This document shows, in pieces, positions 12,415 to 23,951 of a stretch of DNA of 64,000 nucleotides (its first letter is position 1; each line of letters begins with the position of its first letter). Origin of the DNA: Rhynchonema sp. JSB1_4 (taxonomy: Eukaryota; Nematoda; Chromadorea; Monhysterida; Xyalidae); assembly GCA_030248065.1 (NCBI GenBank), contig JASAMV010002180.1:1-64000 (forward strand), given 5' to 3'. The position numbers and the translations under genes were made by a program. A model generated the notes under the pieces. It saw nothing but the letters and a program-made list of their open reading frames with translations. It had not been told where the DNA came from and searched no databases.

Positions 12415-15400
12415 TTTTGATCGATTATTATTGTTTTCCTCGCCCTGGACCACTGAAAATTAAGCGACTTAATTTCTTGAAAAAAAATAGCACCAAAGAA
12501 GGTTCCGGAATCCTGGGACCGAACGAATCAAGCTCCGGTAACGTTACGGTTCAGGTGTACGCAACTACCGTATTCAAGCCTGTATTCGACGCAATACTAT
12601 ACAAAACAAGAAGAAGAATATTATGATATCATTGTAAAATGAAGGATACAGCACAATAAACCGATTTGCCATGCATACAGGGCTCTTCGAAACAAACCCA
12701 GTGGGCTGGAGAAAATGTGGGTTGATTAATACTACACTGTGCGTGGTGACTGTGTCATGCTCGGTTCAGCCCGATATCACGGTGTTTTTTTTCAATTATT
12801 GCTTGGGAATAGTCAACCATATACCATAAAAGGAACCACTATCAACCACTGCCAACCATATCAGCAAGCCAGGCACAGCACTTTCTTATGCGACCATAAT
12901 GCGTACGCACTTTGTGCTTTGTCCGCCGATGTTTCACAAAGTCATTATAATTTTGCTCAGTCGCAAGTGAAACCGGATCTGACCGACCGGCAAGTTTTCA
13001 GAGAATGTCCGACTTCATTCTATGACCGCAACCGGTGTTTGTGCAGCTGGCGCGCTTCGTGAATTGAAACGTACATATACTGTGTCACTTTGTATGCAGT
13101 CCAAAAACTGTACCAGGATAATCTAGATCATGGACGCAGAGAAGCAGCTCCTTCGTCACAAATGTTTTTGTGTGCTTTTTATGGGAGATCGGTTTTGTAT
13201 ATTCGTATTTGCCGGATTGTTTGTTCACGTGGGCTCATTTTATGAGACTTTGCCAGGTTTCTGCGACATACCGCATAGGCATGTACAATATAATAAATGT
13301 GAAACTTTCGAAAACCGACCATTATTCATCAAAATGTTAAACCACCGAATTTCGCGATTTTTTTGTCCACGTAAACGCATTTGAAAAGGAATTACAGACG
13401 CAACACTTCATGATACAATCAATATACAAGAACAACACAAAAACGCATTTACGCGACGCGTGCAAATCTATAGAACAATTATGCTTTGGTATACATATGT
13501 ACATATTTCGTAATCACGATCTTCCAAGTGGTTTTCACTATTATTATTCTTGAACTCTGAACTTTTTTCTATTACGCATTCTTTGGTGATGCGAGAAAAA
13601 CCATCCGCAACTTCAACATTGTATGAAAAACACACAATCATTGAAGTTTTCAAATCTTGTTTTCGGTTTCACCTCTGCGGCACTTCACCACGCGCACACA
13701 CTGGTCCGAAACGTGATGGAAGACATTTTCGTCTGAAATGCATGCGTGCACAGAAAACGTCACTCATTGCTCATTTTGGCGTGTACGCTACAAATCAATA
13801 TAAATATAAATAAATAAATTGCACTTTCTTTTTCATTGTACTGACTTTCACAGGTTATTTGTATTTTGCGATGCATATGTTCAGCGAGATAAGGAAACAG
13901 GCACTCCAAATTTACAATTTATTGGATACTTTCTATGTGGATGGATTTGATTTCTGTACAGGTACCCAAAAAGATGTTCGAAAACGTCCGCAAAAAAAGT
14001 TGACACTTTCTAAAAACAGAACCACCTGGAGTAAAAACTGTGCGCGGCACATGCGAATGCGCAAGATCGAAACTCACTTTCTGATAATTTTATTGTGCGA
14101 AAGTAAACTACCCAGGTTTAGAATGTCTTGTTTTGGAATAGGCACCATGTGTGTGATACCCCCAGGTGCATGAAAGAATAGGAATCACACTATTATTTCA
14201 TATTTTGTCAATTATTTCAATATTGAGCAAAAGGATGCAATTCAAAAAAGATGCGCGCATTGTAAGATTGTCTGAGACAGAACTGGTGCGAAAAACTACC
14301 GTTATTGAATTCAGATTTAGGTATTTTGAGGTTTTCAGGCATGTTTAAGGTATGTTCAAGTAACAGATTTTAGCTTTTTGTGCTTTCAGTGTTGCTTCGT
14401 GTTATCTAGCGTCACAGTACCGCAATCCTCAAAGCGATGGACTATGCGTTTGCGGCCTCTGCAGCCCAAGCTCGCTCGTTGATTGTTTTTGCACGTGATT
14501 CACACTGTCGATGCCTGATTTCTCACAAAAAGTAGTTTCCTTGATTCAGGGAAAAATTTAGTGAACTTTGGTAAATAATTCAATCGAAAATTAATCATAA
14601 AAGTACTTGTTGCATACTTCAACAGGTCACCATAAAACCGAAATGTGTATCATTCATTGCGTAATACAGTTTATAGGATCGTCTTGAATGTTTTTCTTTA
14701 CAAAATACGGTGCAGTTATACAGTGTTTGGTGGTTGGTAACCCACTCCTTTCACATTCTTCACAGACAAATTTAGAGAAAGTGTAGAATTATAGTGTGTT
14801 TGCGAATCTGGGTTGCATGCGAAAAATATCAAAAATGAAGGCGAAAGTAAACGGGGTGAACACGACTGTATAGCACTTTCAAAGATACATTTTAATGTGT
14901 TTTGGTGCACTAATTTCGGTTATTAACTGCAAAAATAACAGACGCTGCAAAGTTGCTTAAGTGTCCACGCTTAGATTACTGACACCAACTTTTCGTGATT
15001 GCGTTGGACGAAAAAAATTATCGCGTACATTTTTCTCACATTATCTTTGCGTGCGCATGAGAACAATAAGAAAAAACAGCTCTAATAATATACTTTTTCG
15101 GAGCCCTTCCCATTGCAGAAAGCAGCTCGTGCCTATTATATCTGCAATCCTATTACGAGTGTGCATGTTTTGAATGCACACTACACGCGCGCGTGAAAAA
15201 ACGCCTGTTTCTCAAAATTTCATGCAAATGTTGATTTTTGGAGTATTGTAGATTTCATTACACATGTTTCAGCAAACTTTTAGACTCGCTTGTTGGATAT
15301 GTGTACAGGGAAACATTTTCGATATCCAATCAATATTGTCTTTTCTGCCTATGCATGTAATAAATAGCGCGTTTAAAAATGGATATCGGGTAGTGTTTCA

Positions 15401-15477
15401 ATCACATGTCTTAGAAAATTTTTTTCACGAACAAAACTATTTTAGATCAATCCCGAGTGCTAATGTAGCACGTCATT
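12415..15477. other. Intergenic between tetraspanin and ShKT genes
   Basis: About 3 kb between a gene reading left and a gene reading right, so promoters of both should lie here. It is AT-rich with scattered short frames. No repeat array, conserved coding block or mobile element with readable ends was found. Confidence 0.4.
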
Positions 15478-16542
15478 ATGTATTGGGAGCAAGGTGCACA
15501 TATTTATTGGCTGGTTCTGGCCGCGGTGGCTGTCTTGGTCAGGTCAACCGTATCGCAGGGTAAGTCAGTCAATTTGAAGGTGATCAAACTTAGTGATCGA
15601 ATCATAGCGGATCCGACGTGTGGGACTACATTTCGCGTTTTGCTCCTGTTTTCAAATCTGAAAATAAAAGAAGTATAGTATGTTTTTTTGAATAAGCTTC
15701 AGGAGCTTATCTGGATATACTTTCCAAGTTTGCCCTTGGCGGGGCGCTTATTCTTGGGGTTGGTGCGCAGAAACATCATGACAGATGTAATCCGATACCG
15801 AAGTTGGCAAAATAGGATCGTCCAGTGACTGGTAATACCTTTTCGAGTTCATGTAGTGTGCTCGCGCTAACGATGACCAGCGCAGTGCCCGCCCCGACAT
15901 CAAATGGAAATGGGCAACCAAAAAGTATAAATGTCTTCACAGAGTCCGTCGTGGCGCGGCCATAACTCGGTTGCGGGGTGCGCAAGGTCCGAAAAAATTC
16001 TATGCCCAAGGACCGCAATCGTTTGCATGGCCGCGCACTTGCGGTTCGCGGGTCACTTCAAAGCAGTCCTTTAGCTGTAACACTTAAAATTAACCAATCA
16101 ACGTCAAGCCAACGTTGCGTACATGCCGCAGCCAAGCGCTAATTGGTTCATTTTCATGTGTTACAGCCAAAGAAATGGTTATTCGAAGTGACCCGCAAAC
16201 CGCGCAAAAGCGGTGCCACACCTGGACATTGAATTTTTTCTGACCCGCGCACCGTAACCGCACACTGTATGTATGGCCGCGCCCTGAAGGAAGTCAGTGG
16301 TGCACCAGATCCTCGTCAGTGTGCACTCATGTTCAATTTCAGGCTGCAACGATAAAGAACAATCGTGTAACGCATGGGCACGCTACTGTCACAACAACGA
16401 CTACGTGCGGGATAACTGTCAATTGACGTGCCACACTTGCCCGCATAAACAGAGCGGATTCTCGAAGGCCAGAGAACAGGAAAGACTCAGACAGCAGGAG
16501 GAGCTGAAAAGAAGTGCGCATTTTAGTTTTATGAAAGAATGA
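15478..16542 (+). CDS. Secreted ShKT-domain protein (short form)
   Basis: Exon 15478-15559 joins 16343-16542 in phase 1 to give 93 residues. Residues 1-26 look like a signal peptide, with hydrophobic core YWLVLAAVAVLV. Next comes one ShKT domain with six cysteines in order (GCNDKEQSC, NAWARYC, RDNC, LTC, HTC) and the usual Trp after the second cysteine. A charged tail rich in Arg, Gln and Glu ends at a stop. ShKT domains fold as small disulphide knots. They are widespread in nematode secreted enzymes and surface proteins, so the domain alone gives no function. A good donor inside the second exon (16513, phase 1) would skip the stop and join 21251-21549, adding a second ShKT domain. Which form is used is unknown. 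Confidence 0.75.
15953..16285. mobile_element. 333-bp foldback element in the ShKT intron
   Basis: Inverted blocks pair in order: GGCGCGGCCATA with TATGGCCGCGCC at the ends, then GAAAAAATTC with GAATTTTTTC, GCGGTTCGCGGGTCACTTC with GAAGTGACCCGCAAACCGC, and CTGTAACAC with GTGTTACAG near the centre. This is a long imperfect hairpin, as in foldback MITEs. No clear target duplication was found. Confidence 0.65.
16299..16321 (+). repeat. Sense intronic repeat, copy 5 (ShKT gene)
   Basis: GGTGCACCAGATCCTCGTCAGTG, two differences from the core, 21 bp before the ShKT exon at 16343 and just outside the foldback element. Confidence 0.7.
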
Positions 16543-17239
16543 CCAGCTGCTTATGAACGTCATAATTGCGTTCATAGACAAACTGGCAGTGTTATGAAAT
16601 GAAGGATTTTGGCAGGTTTTGCTCATTTGTTTTTTTTAAATATTCGTGTTCATTTCGCTCGCTAAATTCAGTCGACATTTTTGCATCAACGCCGCTTGCT
16701 GCTACGGTTTCATCATCTATGCTCCAAAGCAGGATAATCCCATTGTCTTAGCGGCTTTGCACAAACTTTGACAAAATAACATCTTCCATAAAATATTACT
16801 TATTTGCTAACAAACATTTGCTGTACGCCAGTGCTGCTTAGGTTAGAAAGCTTCCAAATGCCTAAAAAACAACCGCCTAAAGGTCGATTTATACTTCTCT
16901 TGGAGAAGTAAAAATTTGAGGAGTAGGAGCAGAGTATCGCAGCAGTCTTTGGATCCTTTTTTCTCGTTCTGGAGGGGCAGTAACGAATTGAAAGAGAATT
17001 GGGAGAGTCGCTTCAGCGTTCTTAAAATACCCTTTTTCGTTTTTTTTCAATTTTTTTTGTGTTTATAGCATTGCTATCGATGTTTTTAGCATGTCACTAC
17101 TGCCAAGTCTATTTTGCAAAAGTTACGTCAAAGAGAAAGAGGCGCCAAGAAACAAAACGAAAAGGCGTTCAGCGTTCTATTATCGCGATTGTGTCTTCAC
17201 AATTGGCTCAACATCCGCTCTCCCCCACTCAGTTCAAAA

Positions 17240-19925
17240 AAATTGCTGGCGCAGGTAGTTCCTGGGGGGCCCCCGGTCGTCTCCCCCCAGTGGCATTCCC
17301 TCTCCCCTCTCATATTCCAATTTTCTAAAATACATTTTTAGCCTAAGCATTCTTAGCCAAAAATGTGTATTTTCAGGTCAATGTTCTCAAAAATACCAAA
17401 ATACACTTTTTCTGAAGCTTTTCCAAAAGGGGGCAAAATAGGAAATTTTTACCTAAAAAGTGACTTTTTCCTATTTCCCCCCCCTTCCCCTCGTGATCTC
17501 CCCTCCGCAGCCCTTCTCCCTCCAGGCTCATCTGCGAGATTTCACACCCCCCCCCCGGTCAACCCCCATGTCACGCCCTATATCAAAATGGCCTTTTGCG
17601 AGCTAGGGGGGAGAAATTTTTTAGGTAGAAATTTTGATGGAATGTGCTTTCGCTAATTTCGCGCGTAGCGCGCGATTTCTCCTATTTGGAGTGAAAAAAC
17701 CGATTTTATCCATTTTGACCAAAAAAAACTTATGTACACCCGGCGCCTCATTATGGCTATACTATTCGGCCCCCCCCTCACCGTTAGCGAGCGCGCACTA
17801 GCAGGCAAAAAACAATATATTTAGCGGGGGCCCTCGCTGAACTTAAATTGCCAATCAGAATCCCAGTGTAGTTCGCAGATCTATTCCCCCTAGGTTTTAC
17901 ATATCCCTATTCTCCAGTGGTGTCTTTCGAAATAAAAGTCAGGTGAAAATAAAATTTTGGAATAAGATGATAAGGGAGGAGTGGAAGGGTTTATTTTTTC
18001 AAGGTAGACAAGAGTAGTAAATAAATTTAGTAGTTTTTTCCCTAAAAAAATTTATAGCTTTTTTGGCCAAAATAAAAATTTAGTAGCTTTTAGGTATAAA
18101 TTTAAAATTTACTTGCTTTTAAAAATTTAGTAGTAAAAAGTATAATTTGGTTAAAAAAAATAGAGGAAATGGCTTGAGGTAGATGGTAAGCTCACTCGAG
18201 GTTAAGGCTAGGTCGAAAAGGGTTTTTTTCAATATATAAATTTGATTGATTTTTTCATTTTCCGAAAATTTCTAAAATACTATTAAGAGGTTCGCCGAGC
18301 GCGCGATTTGGGGGTTTTTAGGTCGAAAAAACACCATTTTTCTATAAAAACAAAATTGATGGTCAAGGCTCGGGGTAAGGACTACTCTCCCCCCACCAAG
18401 GGGGGTCAAGGTCTACTCTAGCCACTCTCAGGGGGTTGTTCAAAAAAGGTCAATTTTTTAGAGGAAATCGAAAAATGGTGTTAAAGCGAAAAAATGGCAT
18501 TTTGGGTTATCTTTTGGGTATCTTGGTTTTTGGGGTTATCTTTTTGACATTTGGAGGTAAAATAGCGTTTTTACGTTTTTGAAAATTTAATCAGGATCCT
18601 GAAAATGTCATACGATCGCAGTGTTGGGGGGGGTTGGTGCCCCAGTAGAGGTTCCCCCTCCTGGAGTAGGTATCGATGTTTCAGGCAGTAGGTCCGATTT
18701 TTCGGCAGAGGTCCCCCGATTTTGCCCCAAAAGTCCAATTTTCAAAATGGCCAAAATTAGTGTAAAATAGTGGTTTTTACCTCAAATTCCCAATTCGCGC
18801 GCTACGCGCGCAAATACTACGTTTTCACGATTCCACACAAAAAACAAAAAAAATTTTCACCCCAAAACCTAACCCCCCCCCCCACCCCCCTAGGCACCCC
18901 CAGCCACGCTCTGGATAGGTCCCCCCTCTCCGAACTTTATAAGAATTGTCAAATTTTTTTCTGATCCAAAGCAGCTAGCGGCATCATTCGTTCGCGATCA
19001 AAAAACAGAGTAAAGAGAATGTTTCAGTGGTCTCGACGTGGTTGATCTCTACATAATTTTCAGCTGAAAATGTTTTGTGAGAATCAAAATACAAGTAGTT
19101 AAGAGTCTGAACGGAAAATCAGGATTGATTTTGATGAATTCTTATATGCATTTCGCCAATACCTCAACATCTGGGTGAAAAAATCAAGATACGGATACAG
19201 GGGGGACCCCTTCCCCCCCCAACGCCTCGGGTGTAGTTCGTATTTTTCCGCAAAATATATTTTTGGAAACCGTTTTTTCGGGAAAAACCGTTTTTTTCAA
19301 ACATTTTTCGGTATTAAGGATATCATGGTTCAAAAACGCCTATTTTGGAGAAATTTTGTCGGGAATGCCTGAAACAGGCTAAAAATCACTGGAGATTAGA
19401 AAGTGCTCATTTTGAACTGTTTAGCACCGATTTACATTGGTTTTCAACATCCTTCCACCTTTGAAATATTTCGGAAATTTTTGGAAAAAAAGCGTTTTTT
19501 TCAAAAGTTGCCACTTGGAAAAATTTCCGGAACAATAAAAACGTATTTTTCCATGCCTCGGAAAAAACGGTTTTTTCCCGAAAAAAAACGTTTTTTTTTC
19601 GGCCCGCAAGTGTACCTCCGGGCTCCGGGTACACTATCGATCCCAATTTTTGCCTAAAATAGGCAAATTTAGGCCTAAAATAGGCATTTTTAGGCCTAAA
19701 ATGTGTGATTTTTAGGTCAAGGTCGTCAAAATCTTCAATATGCCCTTTTTATAGAGAATTTTTTCGAAAAAAAGCAAAAGCGAGTCAAAATTTTCACCTC
19801 AAAAAGTGACTTTTTCCTGAATTTGGGTCTTCCCCCTTCCCCCCTCGGGGGTACGCTATCTCCCTCTCCGAAAAAAGTGGGGGTCCGCTATCTCCCCCTC
19901 CGGGCCAGGAACTACACTGGCCCAG
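17240..19925. mobile_element. Mosaic of hAT-like MITE fragments
   Basis: A GC-skewed patchwork of homopolymer C/G blocks and recurring fragments. It includes CAGGTAGTTCCTGG near 17252, CAGTGTAGTTCGCAG at 17864, CAGTGGTGT near 17911 and CCAGGAACTACACTG at 19905-19919, which are termini seen on intact elements elsewhere here. Internal motifs are also shared: TTTTAGGCCTAAAAT near 19680, and the palindrome GCGCG-TAG/TAC-CGCGC at 17659-17675 and 18795-18811. I could not pair ends with target duplications, so these are probably truncated or recombined copies. All of it lies between the two ShKT exons. Confidence 0.6.
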
Positions 19926-20006
19926 CCCGGCTCGATTCTAGTCTCTACTTCGAAACCATAAATACTGTAATTTTGGTCGTAAAAACTGTGATTACTTTTT
20001 TTTCAG

Positions 20007-20271
20007 GTATTCGTCACCACAAATGCCCGACGCCGACGATCCGGATGGCACCATGAGCCTGTGCGATTGGCGAAAGGAATGCAACGATGATGGACTGCGT
20101 CGATTCAGATTTGATCGATCCAACAATTTCTCTGCCAACGCCGCTGAAATTCGCGATAATTTGGCGGACTATTTCGTGTCAGATGTGGGCTCATTGCCCT
20201 GGCAGTGGTGCGCTATCAATCACGGACGGGAAATTGACAAGACGACCGGCGATGATCGACCACCGATTTGA
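20007..20271 (+). pseudogene. C-terminal exon of a PIF/Harbinger (HARBI1-like) transposase
   Basis: An open stretch of about 88 codons after a TTTTTTTTCAG acceptor, ending at a stop. It contains FSANAAEIRDNLADYFVSD followed by GSLPWQW. This matches the extreme C-terminal pattern of PIF/Harbinger DDE transposases (a conserved AxxIRDxxxDYF block, then WQ). No upstream DDE exons were recognised, and the phase does not fit the neighbouring ShKT exons. It is most likely a relic, although the intact frame leaves room for use as an exon. Family assignment is by recalled pattern only. Confidence 0.45.
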
Positions 20272-21250
20272 TTTTCTGTAAAATAATGATGAATTTTGGT
20301 ATTTCGCTTTGTTTCTGTCACAAGCTTGTATATGCCCTGACAAAAATTGTATTGTGATTGGGTGTTTATATCAAGATGTGCACGTGTTTAGCGCTGCTAA
20401 TTCGAATTGATGGCAAAAAATTGTCAAAAATGTTATGACGACAAAGCAATACAATTTGTGCAATTGTAAAATATATGCACTTTGATACACATATCATGCA
20501 GGTATTGTTGTCAGTCAGTGATGCCAGTCAGTTTTCATGGCAATCAGCGCTCAGGCAGTTTTTGTTTTCCGCATGCTACAGGGTTAAAATAAAAATTACT
20601 TCTGGTACATAAAGCCCTTACAAATACGGTCAAGCACCCGATGAAAGTGTAAACCAGCCTAAAATATGACCAATTACAGACAGTCTCACGTACTTTTGAA
20701 ACTATTCTCAAACAGTTTGCGGTCCGGGTCGAGGAGGTCCATAATTCGAATCCATTGGCCCTTCTTGTACTCGATATCATAATATTTCTTTGTTTTTCAA
20801 ATCCCACAGTGACTGTGCGTCAAACACACAATCGATTAGCGCCTGTTTACCTTCATCATCAAGCAAACTTTTTGATTTCTCAGCCATTTTGGGGTACGCA
20901 AGCGACAAAGCGCGAAAAACACCTGAAAATTGCATCACCCACCGTTCATCCGTTATGTAATTACTTCAAAAGTGCTTGGCGTATTCACATTATGTGTGCT
21001 GATACGCCCAAACAAAATAAAGTGTGCAGAAAGTGAACCAGAAGTCAAAAAAAAGTTAAAAATTTTTAACTTGCTAGTTTTGACTGCCGGCAGTCAGAAT
21101 CGGCGACTGCCAGCCTCTGACTCCCCAATGCGTTTATACTTTTTTTGTGCCTGCCGCGGCTTTGACTGCCTTCGAGTATAAACCGGGAGCAGCAAGTGGG
21201 TGGCACATTTTTCTACTGCCTCCCCGTCGTTCACTAACTCTGCCTAACAG

Positions 21251-21549
21251 ACGTCATCGAACAACAACAACAACGACAACAGCCACAAGAGCCAATCATC
21301 AGACACGTATTCAAATTCGACCAATCAGCGACGAATCCGTCGTGCGTCGATACGGACCCCAATTGCGGCGCGTGGCTGGCCTCAGCGTTCAGTCTCTGCT
21401 CAACGTCTGCGTGGGTCAGACAGAAATGCAGGAGACAGTGCGGCTTCTGTCGTCGGCTGCAGGGACGAAGCCTGGTGCCCAGCAGTAAGATTGTGTGGGC
21501 GAATAATCATGCCTTGTATTGGACGGAACAGATTGAGCTTTTCGGCTAA
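21251..21549 (+). CDS. Second ShKT exon (probable alternative 3' end of the ShKT gene)
   Basis: After a CTAACAG acceptor, a frame opens with a Gln-rich stretch (VIEQQQQRQQPQEP), then a complete ShKT domain: SCVDTDPNCGAWLAS, LCSTSAW, KCRRQCGFC. Six cysteines and the conserved Trp are present. The exon enters with two bases to complete a codon, which fits the phase-1 donor at 16513. Joined, they give a signal peptide, ShKT, charged linker, ShKT protein. The frame ends at a stop at 21547-21549, although a usable donor (GTAAGA) lies at about 21487. If not joined, it would need its own unseen signal exon. Confidence 0.6.
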
Positions 21550-21555
21550 TATTAC

Positions 21556-21917
21556 GGTGGTCAACTCAAGTGGTCAAATCGCTTCGTCAACTCACAGCCG
21601 CCCCGGGTGAGCGCGAGAGATTATGGGTGGAATTTTCGAAACGGTGTAAAGGTCAGTTGGGCGTAAAGGTCGGTGTAAAGTTCGGTCGAAAGCTCGGTCG
21701 GCGTAGCTCGGTGTAAACGTGAAACATTGCCTGTTATTAACGTGGAATGTTTCAAGTTTACATCGAGGTCTATCGCACTGAGCTGTCGACCGAGCTTTCC
21801 ACCGACCTTTACACCCAACTGACCTTTACACCGTTTCGAAAATATCACCCTATAAGTGACATTCGCGGTGAGTTGACCACTCTGAAGAGTGAGTTGACGA
21901 AGCTATTTGACCACTTG
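21556..21917. mobile_element. GTGGTCAAA-type MITE split by another element
   Basis: It begins GTGGTCAACTCAAGTGG and ends TTGACGAAGCTATTTGACCACT. It matches the intact copy at 9175-9300 in reverse orientation: GTGAGCGCGAG on the left and GTGACATTCG then GTGAGTTGAC on the right. The two halves are separated by the palindromic element 21625-21850. Confidence 0.7.
21625..21850. mobile_element. 226-bp palindromic MITE, 3-bp target duplication
   Basis: It starts GGGTGGAATTTTCGAAACGG and ends CCGTTTCGAAAATATCACCC. Long inverted arms contain GTGTAAAGGTCAGTTGG and its complement. TAT flanks both ends (21622-21624 and 21851-21853). GG...CC termini with a 3-bp duplication suit the PIF/Harbinger group, though the duplication is short enough to be chance. 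The centre is a GTGAAACATT...AATGTTTCA stem. A decayed relative lies at 37264-37428. Confidence 0.75.
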
Positions 21918-22269
21918 ACATGAGCGCTTTGTAATACAAGACAGCTTTTCGAAACCATTTGCTTTTGTATCTGATCTCGTTTGCAGGTTTGGAAAATATT
22001 AGGAATTTGCTTTGCCGTGAAAAGTTGATTGCTGCTGCCTTGATTATCCACTAAGCTCGAATTAAAGAAAGCTTTTTCTATGCGCGTGTGGAACACTTTT
22101 AACCGTTATTCAGGGAGGTTACGTTGTGTGTATTTCGCTTACTTTGATGACGGAATGCAAATGTCATTGTTATGAACCTTGAGCTTCCACTTTACCAAGC
22201 TTTGGCAAACGCGAAATTTTTTGCATGTGCTGATTAGCCTTCAATCATTCAGAAACCTGTTTTTTTCAG

Positions 22270-23951
22270 AATATGACATTAATGAGTTGCCTCAAGAGCT
22301 CGTGCCAGTCGGTTGGCTGTTGGGGAAATGGCGATCGGAACACGGAGGTATAGAAATTGACAATTACAGTAGTCTTTCATTTTGTTGTTCTTTGTCTATT
22401 TCTTTGGATTCAACATAGATCGTCTTATTGTTGTTAATCAGTGTGCAATGCTGACTGACCACTTCAAGCGGAGGCAATAGGGAGCATTCGGCAATAAGTG
22501 GTGCTCATCGGCAGCTAATGTGACGGTTTTGGGTGGCAAAATGTCGGACAAATTCTGGACCACAAGAGCGAAAAAATTTGCGGCATCCCAGTGAAACAAA
22601 ACAAAGGCTCTGCTCATGAACCAATAGAATTCTCGTGCCCTTTATCGTTCAGGCAAAGCCAAGTTCCCCACCATTCCCGTGTTCACCTATGGAGAGGAGA
22701 TCGATTTCAGTATCGCAGAACCGCCACGATTCGGTGCGAGATCACTGAATTACACGTTAGTCCTCTTTATGTTTTGAAATCTTCTTGAATTTTTTACTGT
22801 TTTAGATTTTAATTCTTTTGATTTTTTGTTTCATTCAGAGCGTTCGCGTTTGGAATCAATGAAGCGAAGGAGCTGCACAGCGAATACGGTTTCCTGGCCG
22901 TACAGAATAACTCTGATGCCGTCGCGTTGACCACTGTTATGAATAATGGTTGGCATATTTTATTTAACAGTTTATAAGCTTTCTTAAATTGATATTTTAA
23001 TTTGCTGTCATAAAAAACCAAGGTCAAAAATATTTAGGTTTCACCACGGTCGAGGAGGGTCGAGCTATCGGCAACTCGCTGCGTCTGGTGCTACGCGACA
23101 TCGGTAGGATCAGCTTCAGCAGGGATTTGCCTGTGCACGATGTTAGTTCATCTGACTTTCTGCTGCTATTTTGGCCATAAATTGGCTTTTCAGTTTTGTT
23201 AGTTCGAGTTTGGTGGGAATGCAAAAAGCAAAACAAGTGAAAGTTGTTTGACTTTTGCTTTATGACGGAAACATTTCTCAGTATAAGCGGCATTATGAGA
23301 TATTGTTTTCATTGGTTGAATTTTACTCTACAAGAACAGCGTCTTTGTTAGTTTCGTTCGCCAGTTTTGATGCCTTTTCCTGGCGAACGGGCAGTTGAGC
23401 TAACCACATTTGAGCAAGACCACTTTGAGCAAGTGAAAAAGAGCAGGTCCAAAAGAGCAGAACCTAAAAACGAATAGGCCTAAGCCTAAGCCGAAACACA
23501 AAACTAATCTCAAGTGTAAGCCTAAGCCTAAGCCTGATACCAAAATCTGCCTAAGTCTAAGCCATTGGAATGAAATAAGTGCTCTGCTCATTTGGACCTG
23601 CTCTTTTGCACTTGCTCAAAGTGGTGTTGCTCAAATGTGCTTTGCTCAATTGCCCGGCCACCCTTTTCCTACGTCGTGTTGCTCCCGGACATCGTCAGTG
23701 CGACTTCACCAGAGGACCGCATGACCCAAAAACACATCTGGGGCTTTATACCTCCCACACAATCGTTATCTTGCCTTCAGTAAAGCAAAAAAATCAAAAA
23801 ATAAGAAAAAATTATTTATCCATATTTTCAGATGGTTCGTGAATTTCGTCTGATCAGCCCAGATACATTGGAGCAGCATCTAGAAATGGAAACCCTGACT
23901 CACCCGATGCAAGAGCACACGGCCATCAGATACAAGAAGATTTATCCGTGA
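22270..23951 (+). CDS. Nitrobindin-like haem-binding protein, first exon not found
   Basis: Exons 22270-22347, 22653-22755, 22839-22948, 23038-23141 and 23832-23951 join in phase to about 171 residues. The sequence matches the small beta-barrel nitrobindin domain found alone in many organisms and at the C-terminus of human THAP4. Blocks are LLGKWRSEHG, GKAKFPTIPVFTYGEEIDF, LNYTAFAFG, ELHSEYGFLAVQ and TVEEGRAIGNSL. The end is LTHPMQEHTAIRYKKIYP, and its His lines up with the haem-ligand His of the family. The family binds haem and reacts with NO or peroxynitrite. The reading frame enters 22270 with one base missing, so an upstream exon with the start codon is needed and was not identified; no THAP zinc finger is visible. 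An AATAAA lies at 24179-24184. Confidence 0.88.
23678..23700 (+). repeat. Sense intronic repeat, copy 6 (nitrobindin gene)
   Basis: GTTGCTCCCGGACATCGTCAGTG, the second half of the core well kept, in the last nitrobindin intron, 131 bp before the exon. Downstream similarity continues as CTTCACC, GGACCGCATGACCCAAAA. Confidence 0.55.

Noticed and set aside
15860..15905. Possible antisense copy of the intronic repeat in the ShKT intron
   Set aside because: Only partial similarity with an insertion in the core; too weak to count for or against the orientation bias.
17252..19919. A single large hAT element spanning the mosaic
   Set aside because: The ends are similar, but the flanking 8-mers (TGCTGGCG and GCCCAGCC) do not match, so the ends probably belong to different copies.
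20730..20760. TTCGAATCC stretch resembling a tRNA B-box
   Set aside because: No A-box, anticodon arm or acceptor stem can be folded around it.
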